Assembly: GCF_011386835.1 (NCBI RefSeq)
Contig: NW_027053007.1
Span: forward strand, 1-64,000
Direction: 5' to 3'
Source of the DNA: Chrysemys picta bellii
Taxonomy: Eukaryota > Chordata > Testudines > Emydidae
Length of the DNA: 64,000 bases
In this document: piece by piece, positions 47,801 to 55,218 of the stretch
Position numbering within the stretch: position 1 is the first letter of the stretch
Layout: every line of letters begins with the position of its first letter
The notes under the pieces: model-generated
Databases searched by the model: none
Told to the model about the DNA's origin: nothing
What the model saw: the letters and a program-made list of their open reading frames with translations, nothing else
Program-made: the position numbers and the translations under genes

Positions 47801-49401
47801 ACCCATGCTGCTGCCTCCCCCCATTCCCCAGCCGGGCTGAGCCCCACAACAGGCCCTGCAGTCAGTGGAGTTGGCTGCTCCAGCCCTTAATACCCTGCTC
47901 TGTCCCAGCCCCCCCAGGACAACGTGGGAGCCCCGTTACCATCACAGGACTCTGTTGGGTTGGTGAAGTAGCGATTCCCCCTTGGTTGGTGTCCATCCAG
48001 GCAGGTGCAGTGGGTGTTGTTCACACACTTGGCGTTTGCTGGGCATAGCAGATGGCTGTTGCAGACCTCGGTGGTACCTGCAGGGGTGGGAACAGCTGGG
48101 CAGGGTCAGCCAGTGCAGAGCAGCTCCCCCCACCCACCCCACACACAGTGGGATCAACTCCTTTCACACGCCCCATTTGCTGATTTTTGTCCCTGGGCGC
48201 CTGGCAAACAGCTCCGACGCCATCCACCGCCTGGCAACAAGCTGCGCTCGGCTGTACTGAAGGCCTTGGTTCCCCGGGGAGCCCCCGGCACAGACAGGCA
48301 GAGCCGCCGGAGCCGGGCATCAGATCCAGTGAAACGTTTTCGCTCTAACCCAATTTTTCTCCCTTTTGTTGCTCTCGTCGTTACTCTCATTAGCATCAAC
48401 GTCAAACCCAAACCTCGCTTCCAACCGGAAAACGGGAATTGTTCATTTTAAAAATTATTTCATCACCCCCCCCCGCCCACGCAATTTTTTCCCAGGTAAA
48501 ACCAAACATTCCTCTGAACTGAATTGACATTTTCTGGCAAAAAATGGTTCCTTGGGAAATTCCTGCCCGGCTCCGCTCTGGATTGACTGAGAGCGGAGTC
48601 GGGCGCGAGGCTAGTTTGGATCCTGAGCTGCCTCCCATCACCCAGACTGTGACCTGCCTACGGGGGCTCCTGGATCCTTTAGCTGCCCGGTGTCTGGGGC
48701 TCCGCTGGGATCCGTCCCTCTGGCCAGCGTGAGGGGAAGGATCCCAGCGCAGCTTAGCCGGCTGCAGGGTTGGGACGGGAGCAGACGGAGCAGGGTGGGA
48801 GCAGCACTGACCCCAGTGGGTCAATGGGAATTCACAGCAGAGCTGGGCTCGGGGCACAGAGTCCTGATCCCAAACACCTCCCCACCCCCGCCCCACCCGT
48901 CCCAACTGGGCCCATGGGTCCCAGGTTTCAATTCAGCCCGATTTTAGAGGGACGGGGGCACCTACAAATGCCACTTCTAACGTCTGAGCCATCAGGGCTT
49001 TGATTCGAGCTGGTCAATAACACGGCCCTTGGCTACAAAGGGGATCTGCCCCTCACTCCAGCCCCCAGGCTAGAGCCTTCGGCCCCAGTTTCTATTCTCT
49101 GCTGGCTACGGGGCTGGGAAGGGAAGGGGAGGGCTACACAGGGGCCTTCTCCTCTCCCCTGCACGCACCCACCCTGCTCTATAAACCCACCCCAAGACGC
49201 CCACACCAAGGGGCTGCTCCCGGCTCGCCAGACCCCTGACTCTGCTCTCCTCCCACAAGGGAAAGGGACCGGAGGGGGTGGAGGCTGGAGACCCCGGGTA
49301 GCCGGGAGCGCTCGGGAAGGTTAGCCAGGAGGAGTCAGCCTTACCTTGTACGCCATTATTCTGGGCCACGGTGCCCAACATGCACAGGGCGATGCAGAGC
49401 C
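27235..49401 (-). CDS. ADGRE1-like: ADGRE-family adhesion GPCR (EMR/CD97-like), 17 exons found
   Basis: Adhesion receptors of this family sit on myeloid and lymphoid cells, bind ligands through N-terminal EGF domains, self-cleave at the GPS and signal through a 7TM domain using a tethered agonist. Seventeen exons on the minus strand have GT-AG borders and compatible phases and give 888 complete codons without a stop, close to the usual ADGRE1 length. Order: signal-peptide remainder, EGF, four Ca-EGF, one incomplete Ca-EGF, short stalk, GAIN, GPS, seven helices, tail. Motifs such as [20 protein letters not shown] and VREEYRRW point to ADGRE1 in the 7TM part; the first EGF resembles that of ADGRE5. 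The start-codon exon (upstream of 49,401) and the last exon (below 27,235) are not resolved. I see no disabling change. The exact E1/E2/E3/E5 assignment is uncertain. Confidence 0.88.
27455..27623 (-). CDS. ADGRE1-like: ADGRE gene, TM6-TM7 exon
   Basis: The exon is 169 bp, phase 2 to 0. It encodes TM6 ([20 protein letters not shown]) and TM7 ([20 protein letters not shown]), ending CLLNRQ. These are highly conserved ADGRE motifs and all positions look functional. Confidence 0.93.
27892..27983 (-). CDS. ADGRE1-like: ADGRE gene, TM5/ICL3 exon
   Basis: The exon is 92 bp, phase 0 to 2, with acceptor TCCCACAG and donor GTGAGA. It encodes [17 protein letters not shown] and [14 protein letters not shown], the end of TM5 and third intracellular loop typical of the family (LSSLNAEVSTL in relatives). 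Confidence 0.92.
28766..28832 (-). CDS. ADGRE1-like: ADGRE gene, short ECL2/TM5 exon
   Basis: The exon is only 67 bp, phase 2 to 0, with acceptor CGCTAG and donor GTGGGT. It encodes [10 protein letters not shown] then [15 protein letters not shown] is the conserved ECL2 motif and WSFLGPV the start of TM5. The previous exon ends in CA and this one supplies the next C (His). Confidence 0.9.
29581..29816 (-). CDS. ADGRE1-like: ADGRE gene, TM3-TM4 exon
   Basis: The exon is 236 bp, phase 0 to 2, with donor GTACGT. It encodes TM3 ([20 protein letters not shown] then [18 protein letters not shown]) with the cysteine for the TM3-ECL2 disulphide, and TM4 ([14 protein letters not shown]). [11 protein letters not shown] is a signature of ADGRE1-type receptors. 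Confidence 0.93.
30025..30140 (+). mobile_element. MIR-like SINE
   Basis: The segment has the MIR core pattern (GATTAGTGGTTAGA, TCTGTTCCCAGCCCTGCCAC, GTGACCACGGGGAAGTCACG). It lies in the intron between the TM1-2 and TM3-4 exons. Identified by eye only. Confidence 0.5.
30360..30557 (-). CDS. ADGRE1-like: ADGRE gene, TM1-TM2 exon
   Basis: The exon is 198 bp, phase 0-0. It encodes TM1 ([20 protein letters not shown]), the basic loop CRSIRSIST and TM2 ([18 protein letters not shown]), ending TPTNNQ. The intron upstream (30,558-34,418) is the largest in the 7TM region and full of repeats. Confidence 0.93.
30991..31107. mobile_element. Small hAT-type MITE, perfect 8-bp duplication
   Basis: CAGGGGCGG at the left and CCGCCCCTG at the right end, with GCAGTATA on both sides (30,983-30,990 and 31,108-31,115). 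It is 117 bp in the large 7TM intron. Confidence 0.85.
31600..32010 (+). pseudogene. RTE-type LINE reverse transcriptase fragment
   Basis: In shifting plus-strand frames it reads [19 protein letters not shown], then [13 protein letters not shown] and the catalytic box [11 protein letters not shown], followed by RNGMKIS. This order is typical of the RTE clade and different from CR1. Frameshifts make it inactive. Confidence 0.65.
32030..32335 (-). pseudogene. CR1-type LINE RT C-terminal fragment
   Basis: The minus strand encodes [14 protein letters not shown] sequence, [20 protein letters not shown] and [12 protein letters not shown], the ending of CR1-group RTs. It is of a different subfamily from the other CR1 copies here. 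Confidence 0.65.
32811..32860 (+). repeat. (TAGA)n microsatellite
   Basis: About twelve uninterrupted TAGA units in the AT-rich part of the intron upstream of the TM1-2 exon. Confidence 0.97.
33201..34198. repeat. Direct tandem duplication of ~499 bp
   Basis: GCCTGTGAGGATGG starts copies at 33,201 and 33,700, and the two copies differ by a handful of bases and small indels. The duplication lies in the intron upstream of the TM1-2 exon. It creates a long repetitive open frame on the minus strand that is not coding. Confidence 0.92.
34419..34583 (-). CDS. ADGRE1-like: ADGRE gene, GPS exon with tethered agonist
   Basis: The exon is 165 bp, phase 0-0. It has the four GPS cysteines (CAYW, NGC, RC, LC), two tryptophans and the cleavage tripeptide in [10 protein letters not shown]. 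Cleavage between Leu and Thr would expose [13 protein letters not shown] as the tethered agonist. The site appears competent. A long plus-strand frame over this exon is only its antisense shadow. Confidence 0.93.
34833..35065 (-). CDS. ADGRE1-like: ADGRE gene, GAIN domain exon d
   Basis: The exon is 233 bp, phase 1 to 0, with donor GTGAGC. It includes [17 protein letters not shown], then [15 protein letters not shown] and [11 protein letters not shown]. The last two are typical beta strands of GAIN subdomain B preceding the GPS. Confidence 0.88.
35118..35300 (+). repeat. ~79-bp minisatellite with CTCF-like cores
   Basis: Three units share ACTGGTGCCAGGGGGCGCTG-like cores at 35,125-35,140, 35,204-35,220 and 35,282-35,300, interspersed with CCCATGCCCTGG-type spacers. 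They lie in the intron between two GAIN exons. Confidence 0.75.
35370..35486 (-). CDS. ADGRE1-like: ADGRE gene, GAIN domain exon c
   Basis: The exon is 117 bp, phase 1-1. It encodes [20 protein letters not shown] followed by a segment ending in KNEG, at the place where human ADGRE proteins have a strand-rich segment with a similar MxLxWA pattern. Clusters of CTCF-like motifs lie in both flanking introns. Confidence 0.8.
35604..35790 (+). promoter_or_regulatory. Tandem cluster of four CTCF-like motifs
   Basis: CCAGCAGGGGGCGCTG-type sequences occur at 35,604-35,620, 35,649-35,664, 35,712-35,727 and 35,775-35,790, all in the same orientation, on a repeat of about 62-64 bp. They match the core CTCF consensus closely, especially the third and fourth. 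Binding is not shown. Confidence 0.6.
35862..36036 (-). CDS. ADGRE1-like: ADGRE gene, GAIN domain exon b
   Basis: The exon is 175 bp, phase 0 to 1, with donor GTCAGT. It encodes helices ([29 protein letters not shown]) and ends in [12 protein letters not shown] with an N-glycosylation site. This matches the helical GAIN A region of ADGRE proteins. Confidence 0.85.
36178..36240 (+). mobile_element. CR1 3' end fragment
   Basis: GTCAGACTAGATGATCACAA followed by TGGTCCTGTCTAG is the typical CR1 3' end on the plus strand. Only about 60 bp remain. Confidence 0.55.
36430..36531 (-). CDS. ADGRE1-like: ADGRE gene, GAIN domain exon a
   Basis: The exon is 102 bp, phase 0-0. It begins [20 protein letters not shown] and ends NAEEKLQ, an amphipathic helical stretch expected for the start of GAIN subdomain A. 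Confidence 0.75.
36950..36999 (-). CDS. ADGRE1-like: ADGRE gene, stalk exon
   Basis: The exon is 50 bp, phase 1 to 0, with acceptor CCCCAG and donor GTGAGT. It encodes [17 protein letters not shown], a short stalk segment that changes the phase from the EGF exons (1) to the GAIN exons (0). It is small and unconserved, but the phase fits exactly. Confidence 0.72.
37000..38000. other. Intron, GC-rich, no repeat recognised
   Basis: Intron between the stalk exon and the upstream exon. Long frames on both strands reflect high GC and have no recognisable domain. GCGCCCCCTGCTGCC near 37,410 is a further CTCF-like motif in the opposite orientation. Confidence 0.5.
38013..38930 (-). mobile_element. 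CR1 LINE, 5'-truncated
   Basis: The 3' end ATCATAGAATATCAGGGTTG is at about 38,016. The minus strand reads through the RT end ([12 protein letters not shown]-type loop, [34 protein letters not shown]). A break near 38,490 separates two frames. Confidence 0.85.
39397..40593. mobile_element. hAT-type element carrying a minisatellite
   Basis: Termini TAGGGTTACCATA and TATGGTAACCCTA are near-perfect inverted repeats. CACTCACT flanks both sides (39,389-39,396 and 40,594-40,601), a perfect 8-bp duplication. The interior is C-rich and non-coding, dominated by the repeat at 39,640-40,100. Confidence 0.9.
39640..40100. repeat. ~90-bp minisatellite inside the hAT element
   Basis: CCCTGACTGCTCCGATC recurs at 39,731, 39,821, 39,912 and 40,002, a period of 90-91 bp. 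It creates long but meaningless open frames on both strands. Confidence 0.9.
40935..40979 (-). CDS. Candidate 45-bp stalk exon
   Basis: On the minus strand a CTGCAG acceptor is followed by 45 bp and donor GTGAGT. The phase is 1-1, so inclusion keeps the receptor frame open. It would add [16 protein letters not shown], a Ser/Pro/Lys-rich linker plausible between the EGF domains and GAIN. Only splice signals and phase support it. Confidence 0.3.
41290..41420 (-). mobile_element. Possible MIR-like SINE
   Basis: The stretch with GCCCAAGGACACTCAGCAG, GAGCTGGGACTAGAACCCAA and CAACCTGCTAGACC resembles the MIR/CORE-SINE 3' half. Family and strand are tentative. Confidence 0.35.
42343..42477 (-). CDS. 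ADGRE1-like: ADGRE gene, exon 8: incomplete Ca-EGF domain 6
   Basis: The exon is 135 bp, phase 1-1. It starts [18 protein letters not shown] and contains [10 protein letters not shown]. Only five of six EGF cysteines are present; the C-terminal part ([10 protein letters not shown]) lacks the last one. The donor (GTACAA) is weak. It may be a degenerate or optionally spliced domain. Skipping it would keep the frame. Confidence 0.7.
42955..43335 (+). mobile_element. Old CR1/L3-like LINE 3' fragment
   Basis: The plus strand, with breaks, reads like the RT end (GERLKRLGL near 43,015; [11 protein letters not shown] near 43,205). Degraded, in the intron between two EGF exons. Confidence 0.55.
44318..44473 (-). 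CDS. ADGRE1-like: ADGRE gene, exon 7: Ca-binding EGF domain 5
   Basis: The exon is 156 bp, phase 1-1, with a translation identical to the exon at 45,239. The surrounding introns are also nearly identical, so it is a very recent copy. It lies about 921 bp from its neighbour. Confidence 0.88.
45239..45394 (-). CDS. ADGRE1-like: ADGRE gene, exon 6: Ca-binding EGF domain 4
   Basis: The exon is 156 bp, phase 1-1. Its translation is identical to the exon at 44,318 (DIDEC at the start, [13 protein letters not shown] in the middle, DNTCQG at the end). Six cysteines are intact. It is the middle member of the tandem exon array. Confidence 0.88.
46161..46316 (-). CDS. ADGRE1-like: ADGRE gene, exon 5: Ca-binding EGF domain 3
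   Basis: The exon is 156 bp, phase 1-1, starts [13 protein letters not shown] and ends SENTCQG. It differs from the two following copies at only a few residues (INGFEP instead of IDGYEP, SENT instead of SDNT). All six cysteines and the calcium motif are kept. It belongs to the 0.92-kb tandem array of exon plus intron. Confidence 0.88.
47059..47214 (-). CDS. ADGRE1-like: ADGRE gene, exon 4: Ca-binding EGF domain 2
   Basis: The exon is 156 bp, phase 1-1, bounded by an AG acceptor and donor GTGAGC. It opens with the calcium motif DINEC, carries the hydroxylation consensus [10 protein letters not shown] and ends ENTCQG with six cysteines. It is the counterpart of the exon at 84-239 in the left gene and is clearly more diverged than the next three EGF exons are from each other. 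Confidence 0.88.
47940..48077 (-). CDS. ADGRE1-like: ADGRE gene, exon 3: EGF domain 1 (non-calcium)
   Basis: The exon is 138 bp, phase 1-1. It begins [18 protein letters not shown] and ends in SCDG with donor GTAACG. Six cysteines are present (VC, LC, KC, HC, TC, SC), but there is no leading D-x-D/N-E-C motif, so this is a plain EGF domain like EGF1 of CD97. NNT is a likely N-glycosylation site. Confidence 0.87.
49345..49401 (-). CDS. ADGRE1-like: ADGRE gene, exon 2: signal-peptide remainder
   Basis: The exon is 57 bp, phase 1 to phase 1, with acceptor TTTCCAG and donor GTAAGG. It encodes the hydrophobic stretch [19 protein letters not shown], expected for the end of a secretory signal peptide. 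The left paralogue has a matching exon with only a few changes (LWGTVAQNH). The exon with the start codon must lie upstream on the minus strand and was not found. Confidence 0.8.
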
Positions 49402-49519
49402 CTGGAAAGCAGAGACAGGGTAAGGCACCATGGGCAGATGGTAACCGCCACTCAGCTGCACACACCCCCAGCCGCCCCCGTCCTGCCAATCCTGGGCCAA
49501 TGGCCAATCAGTGTCCTGA

Positions 49520-51720
49520 TGATTCATAGATTCATAGATTCTAGGACTGGAAGGGACCTCGAGAGGTCATCGAGTCCAGTCCCTGCTCTCATGGCAGGAC
49601 CAAATACTGTCTAGACCATCCCTGACAGACATTTATCTAACCTACTCTTAAATATTTCCAGAGATGGAGATTCCACAACCTCCCTAGGCAATTTATTCCA
49701 GTATTTAACCACCCTGACAGTTAGGAACTTTTTCCTAATGTCCAACCTAAACCTCCCTTCCTACAGTTTAAGCCCATTGCTTCTGGTTCTATCCTTAGAG
49801 GCTAAGGTGAACAAGTTTTATCCCTCCTCCTTATGACACCCTTTTAGATACCTGAAAACTGTTATTATGTCCCCTCTCAGTCTTCTCTTTTCCAAACTAA
49901 ACAAACCCAATTCTTTCAGCCTTCCTTCATAGGTCATGTTCTCAAGACCTTGAATCATTCTTGTTGCTCTTCTCTGGACCCTTTCCAATTTCTCCACATC
50001 TTTCTTGAAATGCAGTGCCCAGAACTGGACACAATACTCCAGTTGAGTCCTAACCAGCGCAGAGTACAGCGGAAGAATGACTTCTCGTGTCTTGCTCACA
50101 ACACACCGGTTAACACATCCCAGAATCATGTTTGCTTTTTTTGCAACAGCATCACACTGTTGACTCATATTTAGCTTGTGGTCCACTATAACCCCTAGAT
50201 CCCTTTCTGCCGTACTCCTTCCTAGACAGTCTCTTCCCATTCTGTATGTGTGAAACTGATTGTTCCTTCCTAAGTGGAGCATTTTGCATTTGTCTTTGTT
50301 AAACTTCATCCTGTTTACCTCAGACCATTTCTCCAATTTGTCCAGATCATTTTGAATTATGACCCTGTCCTCCAAAGCAGTTGCAATCCCTCCCAGTTTG
50401 GTATCATCCGCAAACTTAATAAGCGTACTTTCTATGCCAATATCTAAGTCATTAATGAAGATATTGAACAGAGCCGGTCCCAAAACAGACCCCTGCGGTA
50501 CCCCACTCGTTACGCCTTTCCAGCAGGATTGGGAACCATTAATAACAACTCTCTGAGTACGGTTATCCAGCCAGTTATGCACCCACGTTATAGTAGCCCC
50601 ATCTAAATTGTATTTGCCTAATTTATCAATAAGAATATCAGACAGTATCCAATGCCTTACTAAAGTCTAGGTATACCACATCCACCGCTTCTCCTTTATC
50701 CACAAGACTCGTTATCCTATCAAAGAAAGCTATCAGATTGGTTTGACACGATTTGCTCTTTACAAATCCATGCTGGCTATTCCCTATCACCTTACCACCT
50801 TCCAAGTGTTTGCAGATGATTTCCTTAATTACTTGCTCCATTATCTTCCCTGGTTCAGAAGTTAAACTAACTGGTCTGTAGTTTCCTCTATTAGCTCCTT
50901 GAGTATTCTAGGATGCATTTCATCAGGCCCTGGTGACTTGCAGGCATCTAACTTTTCTAAGTGATTTTTAACTTGTTCTTTTTTATTTTCTCTTTGAAAC
51001 CTACCCCCTTCCCATTAGCATTCACTATGTTGGGCATGCCTTCAGACTTCTCAGTGAAGACCGAAACAAAGAAGTGATTAAGCATCTCTGCCATTTCCAA
51101 GTTTCCTGTTATTGTTTCTCCCTCCTCACTAAGCAGTGGGCCTACCCTGTCCTTGGTCTTCCTCTTGCTTCTAATGTATTGATAAAAAGTCTTCTTGTTT
51201 CCCTTTATTCCTGTAGCTAGTTTGAGCTCATTTTGTGCCTTTGCCTTTCTAATCTTGCCCCTGCATTCCTGTGTTGTTTGCCTATATTCATCCTTTCTAA
51301 TCTGTCCCAGTTTCCATTTTTTATATGACTCCTTTTTATTTTTTAGATCATGCAAGATCCCGTGGTTAAGCCAAGCTGGTCTTTTGCCACATTTTCTATC
51401 TTTCCTACACAGCGGAATAGCTTGCTTTTGGGCCCTTAATAGTGTCCCTTTGAAAAACTGCCAACTCTCCTCAGTTGTTTTTCCCCTCAGTCTTGATTCC
51501 CATGGGACCTTACCTATCAGCTCTCTGAGCTTACCAAAATCCGCCTTCCTGAAATCCATTTTCTCTATTTTGCTGTTCTCCCTTCTACCCTTCCTTAGAA
51601 TTGCGAACTCTATGATTTTATGATCACTTTCACCCAAGCTGCCGTCTACTTTCAAATTCTCAACGAGTTCCTGCCTGTTTGTTAAAATCAAATCTAGAAC
51701 AGCTTCCCCCTTGCAATGGT
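49520..51720 (-). mobile_element. CR1 LINE, long 5'-truncated copy
   Basis: The 3' end ATTCATAGATTCATAGATTC is at 49,523. The minus strand encodes the RT (GVPQGSVLGPALFNIFINDL, KFADDTKLGG, RVQRRATRMIQGLENM) and, after breaks, the region linking endonuclease and RT ([16 protein letters not shown] up to 51,691). Stops and frameshifts make it inactive. It is the longest LINE in the window. Confidence 0.92.
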
Positions 51721-51880
51721 GGAATTAAAAATGCAGAAACCTGGCGTTCTGGGAAATCAGCCCCAGCGTCGATCCCTTTAATATTTTTTAACTGATTCCC
51801 GTTGGGAACTGGACTTTTTGGCCATGGCAACTGGGTCTTTATTGTGTGTATTAGCAACAAAGACCAGGAGCCCCCATTGT

Positions 51881-52387
51881 CAGGGCCAGATTTATACTTA
51901 GGGTGTCCCTAGGCACAGGGGCTCCATGGTCGTCCCCCCTCCGGCTTGGAGCTCCCAGGGGCTCCGCCCCTGGAGGTGGCCAGGTGCTGCAGGGTACCCC
52001 TGCTGCCCGGAAGCTCTTAACCACCACGGGTGGTGGGGGAACCCCACCACTTTGAACTTTTAGATGCCCTGCTGCCCAGCACCCCCTCTGCCCACTGCCC
52101 AGGACTCCCCACCCCCTCTGCCCAGAGCTGCCCCATGAACTCCCCCAGAGACCCACTCTCCCAAGCCCCCCAGCCCACACTCACTGGCCCCCCTGGGAGG
52201 TGACCCTGTCTGCTGGGCAGAGCAAGGAGCGCTCTAGCAGCAAGGGTGTGTGGGGCTGTCTCCCCCTCAGCCAGCCCTGCCACCTGCTGGGACCTGGGAG
52301 GAGCAAAATTTGAATTTTGAGGCACCCCATAAAATGCCGACGTCCATAGGCACTTGCCTCCTGTGCCTAATCAGAAATCCGGCCCTG
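51881..52387. mobile_element. hAT-type nonautonomous element, perfect 8-bp duplication
   Basis: CAGGGCCAGATTTA and AAATCCGGCCCTG ends, flanked by CCCATTGT on both sides (51,873-51,880 and 52,388-52,395). Non-coding, GC-rich core. Confidence 0.88.
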
Positions 52388-52554
52388 CCCATTGTGCCGG
52401 GAGGCGCCCAGAGTCCACCAAAATCAGGGCCCCCATTGTGCCAGTGGCTGCCCAGAGCCGACTGAGGTCAGGGCCACATCACACTCGGTGCTGCACAGAC
52501 ACACAGTGAGCCAGTCTGTGACCCAAAAGGCTCATGGCAATAGGCAAAGGGAGG

Positions 52555-52645
52555 AGCATTCTCTCCACTTTACAGATGGGGAAACTGAGGCACGGTGAGG
52601 GGTAATGACTTACCCAAGGTCACCCAGTGCGTCCATGCAATGGAC
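52555..52645 (-). mobile_element. MIR-like SINE fragment
   Basis: TTTACAGATGGGGAAACTGA followed by CTTACCCAAGGTCACCCAG is the complement of the MIR 3' half. The frame MDALGDLG with a GTAAGT donor inside it is a coincidence of this repeat, not exon 1. Confidence 0.65.
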
Positions 52646-52763
52646 AAACCCACTTGGAAAGGGGAAGCACCGAGGGGGGGATGGGGCGAAAAGACAACAC
52701 AGGCTGCTGTTGATCTGCTTTTCACTCAGGTATCGGCCCAGATCCGCCCCCTCCTGCTGGTGT

Positions 52764-52773
52764 TTATTTATAG
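52764..52773 (-). promoter_or_regulatory. Candidate TATA box of the complete ADGRE gene
   Basis: The minus strand reads CTATAAATAA, conserved at the equivalent place (2,691-2,700) upstream of the left paralogue. No ATG in the following conserved ~90 bp gives a signal-peptide start, so the link to the receptor transcript is inferred from position only. Confidence 0.35.
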
Positions 52774-53279
52774 CCTGTTGCTCTGAGTCATTAACCACAC
52801 GCGGGTGCAAGAACCAGATGATAAAGGACCCGGGGCCGAGTGCCCGAGGTGATGTGCAAAGGGGAAGCACAGCGGGCTGTGGAACCCCATTGTGCTTTCC
52901 TAGGAAGGGAGCTAGAAAGGGGGCGCGGCTTTGAAATTCAGCTCCGGTCGATCTCCCCAGGGGAGACTCCATGGAGGACGAGGGAGCTGGGGAGGTGACG
53001 GCATCACAGTTCCCGGGGAGCGAAGGCCGAGCCATTAATTCAGAGATTCTCAGGCCAGGAAGGGAGCAGGCTGATCCGGCCTCTCACACTGTACAGGGCA
53101 GAGAATGACCCAGGGATTCCTGTATCCAGCCCATAGCTGGGGATGGAGCTAGCGCAGAGCTTGAGAGAGGACAGCCCGTCTGTTCCACTCCACGTGATGG
53201 AAACCGCTGTTGTGTGTTCACACTGTCAGCTGCCTGTGCAATAGCGTGTTCACACTTGCGGCACTTGCAGCAGTATTCG

Positions 53280-55090
53280 GAGCGGTGCACTCTGGGCACC
53301 TATCCCACAGAGCACCTCTTTCTCTTCTGCCGCTAAGAGTTGTGGGAAAGCAGAGAGGGTCTGGGGGAATCCTGGGTCCTGCCCCAGTACCCCGTTATGC
53401 ATTGCTTCGCATCCCAGCAATCCCTGTGCTTCTGTCCTCATTTGGTGCCATCTTTCAACGGTTTGTGTATCGCGTGTCCTGCCTCTTCCGGCTGCAGGAA
53501 TGGATCCCGAACTGTTGACCAGTATGCTGCTCGCTCTGACCAACACGTCATGAGTGGCAGTGGAGTTATTCCTTAAACTACAAAGGCAAGAGGATTGCGA
53601 CATTGATCTCACCACACGTAGTAGCTACGATACGAGATTGCTTGTGACATTCATGGAGGTGCTGACCACAGTGGAACGCTGCTTTTGGGCTCAGGAAACA
53701 AGCACTGAGTGGTGGGATCACATCATGATGCACGTGGCTGCAGAACTTTTGGATGAGGAAAGCCACATTCATGGGACTGTCTGATGAACTCGCCCCGTCC
53801 GGCAGCGCAAGGACACGAGAATGAGAGCTGTCCTGCTGTTGGAGAAGCGTGTAGCGATTGCATTGTGGAAGCTACTGCTACCGATCAGTCGCTAACAATT
53901 TTGGAGTGGGAAAGTTGACCATTAGATTCGCGTTGATGGAATTCTGCAGGGCTATTAATCCCATCCCGCTCTGAAAGACCGTGACTGAGAAACGTGCGTG
54001 ACATTGTGGATGGCTTTGCACAAATGGGCTTCCCTAACTGCGGAGGGGCGATAGATGGCACGCATATTCCAATTCTGGCACCAGACTACCTAGCCACTGA
54101 GTACATTAATCGCAAGGGGTATTTCTCAATAGTTCTCCAGGTGCTTGTGGATCACCGTGGGAGTTTCACAAACATTAACGCAGACTGGTATGGAAAGGTG
54201 CATGACGCACGCATGCTTTTGGAACACTGGCCTGTTCAGGAAACTGCAAGCAGGAACTTTCTTCCCGGGCCAGAAGATCAGAATAGGGGAAGTTGAAATG
54301 CCCATTGTGATCCTGGGGGACCCTGCCTGCCCCTTAAAGCCATGGCTTATGAAGCCATACACGGGGTAACTTGACAGCAGCAAGGAGCGGTTGAACAACA
54401 GGCTGAGCAAGTGCAGAACGACTGTTGAATGTGCTTTTGGCCATTTAAAAGCCCGCTGGTGCTGTCTCTATGGGAAGCTGGACCTGGCCGATGACAATAT
54501 TCCGATGCTTATAGCCGCATGCTGTATGCCCCATAATATTTGTGAAGGGAAGGGTGAAAGCTTCACTCAGGCCTGGACCGCAGAGGCTCAGTGCCTGGAG
54601 GCTGAGTTTGAACAGCCAGAGACCAGGGCTATTAGAGGGGCAGCGCGGGGCCATAAGGATCAGGGATGCCTTGAGGCAGCAATTTAAAGCAACCTTCTCC
54701 TTTGGAGTGCAATGCAGCGGGTACTGTATTTCAGCAGGACCACACTGCAGAGGGATGGGTGTTGAGTGCAGTGGGTAGTGGGAGTCCGCAGTGCTGGACT
54801 GTGAGGGGGAGGAGTGGAAAGCCGCAGTACAGACTGGAGCCAGGAGGTTGATAAGAGCGTGTTGGTGGTGTCTGGGGGGCGCATGGGAAAGTGTTTTGTG
54901 ACAGCGGCTGCAGGGGAGGGTGGGCGCAGAGCTGCTCAGTTTGAAGAGCTAGTATCGCCTGGAGCGTGTCTGCTTGGCGCTCTATAACCTCTAAGAGCCG
55001 CTCCGTGGCTTCATTCTGGCGTGCCGCGTTCTCCTTCGGTCCCTCTTCTCCTGTCCCGCCACTCCTGCAATTCCTGTTTCTCGGCGGCAG
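53280..55090. mobile_element. Harbinger transposon, second copy with deletions
   Basis: Same flanks and order as 3,200-5,340. It lacks the segment matching 4,632-4,935, and at 55,090 it jumps to sequence equivalent to about 8,365 in the other unit, so most of the Myb-like gene and the following DNA are deleted. Confidence 0.75.
53480..54687 (+). pseudogene. Harbinger transposase pseudogene (right copy)
   Basis: Better preserved than the left one: at 53,994-54,296 the frame reads MGFPNCGGAIDGTHIPILAP, then INRKGYFSIVLQVLVDHRGS and NADWYGKVHDARML, the DDE core with the GAIDGTH catalytic motif. The rest follows after a frameshift (VILGDPACPL; TVECAFGHLKARW; CCMPHNICEGKG). Confidence 0.82.
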
Positions 55091-55218
55091 ACCCCCAGCC
55101 CAAGTGTTAGTTAGGGGTATATAGTGCAAGTCATAGACAGCTCATGGGCTTTGAATTTTTGTGTACTGCCCTTGGCCTGTCCATGATTTTTACTAAAAAT
55201 ACCTGTGACTAAGCCTTA
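55091..55218. mobile_element. Right-end remnant of hAT-like element
   Basis: Matches 8,365-8,490 and ends AGCCTTA followed by GTAACAGC. Its left part was removed by the deletion that joined it to the Harbinger copy. Confidence 0.7.

Larger units (their letters stand above)
49402..52763. other. First-intron region present in one gene copy only
   Basis: Between the shared CACCATGGGCAG motif (near 49,426) and the shared GGGGATGGGGCGAAAAG (near 52,680) lies about 3.2 kb that the left gene lacks. It holds a CR1 LINE, a hAT element and a MIR-like SINE. Since MIR is ancient, the left copy probably lost this block. Confidence 0.6.

Noticed and set aside
52610..52640. MDALGDLG with a GTAAGT donor as exon 1 of the receptor
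   Set aside because: It lies within a MIR-like SINE, has the wrong phase for exon 2, and is absent from the left gene.
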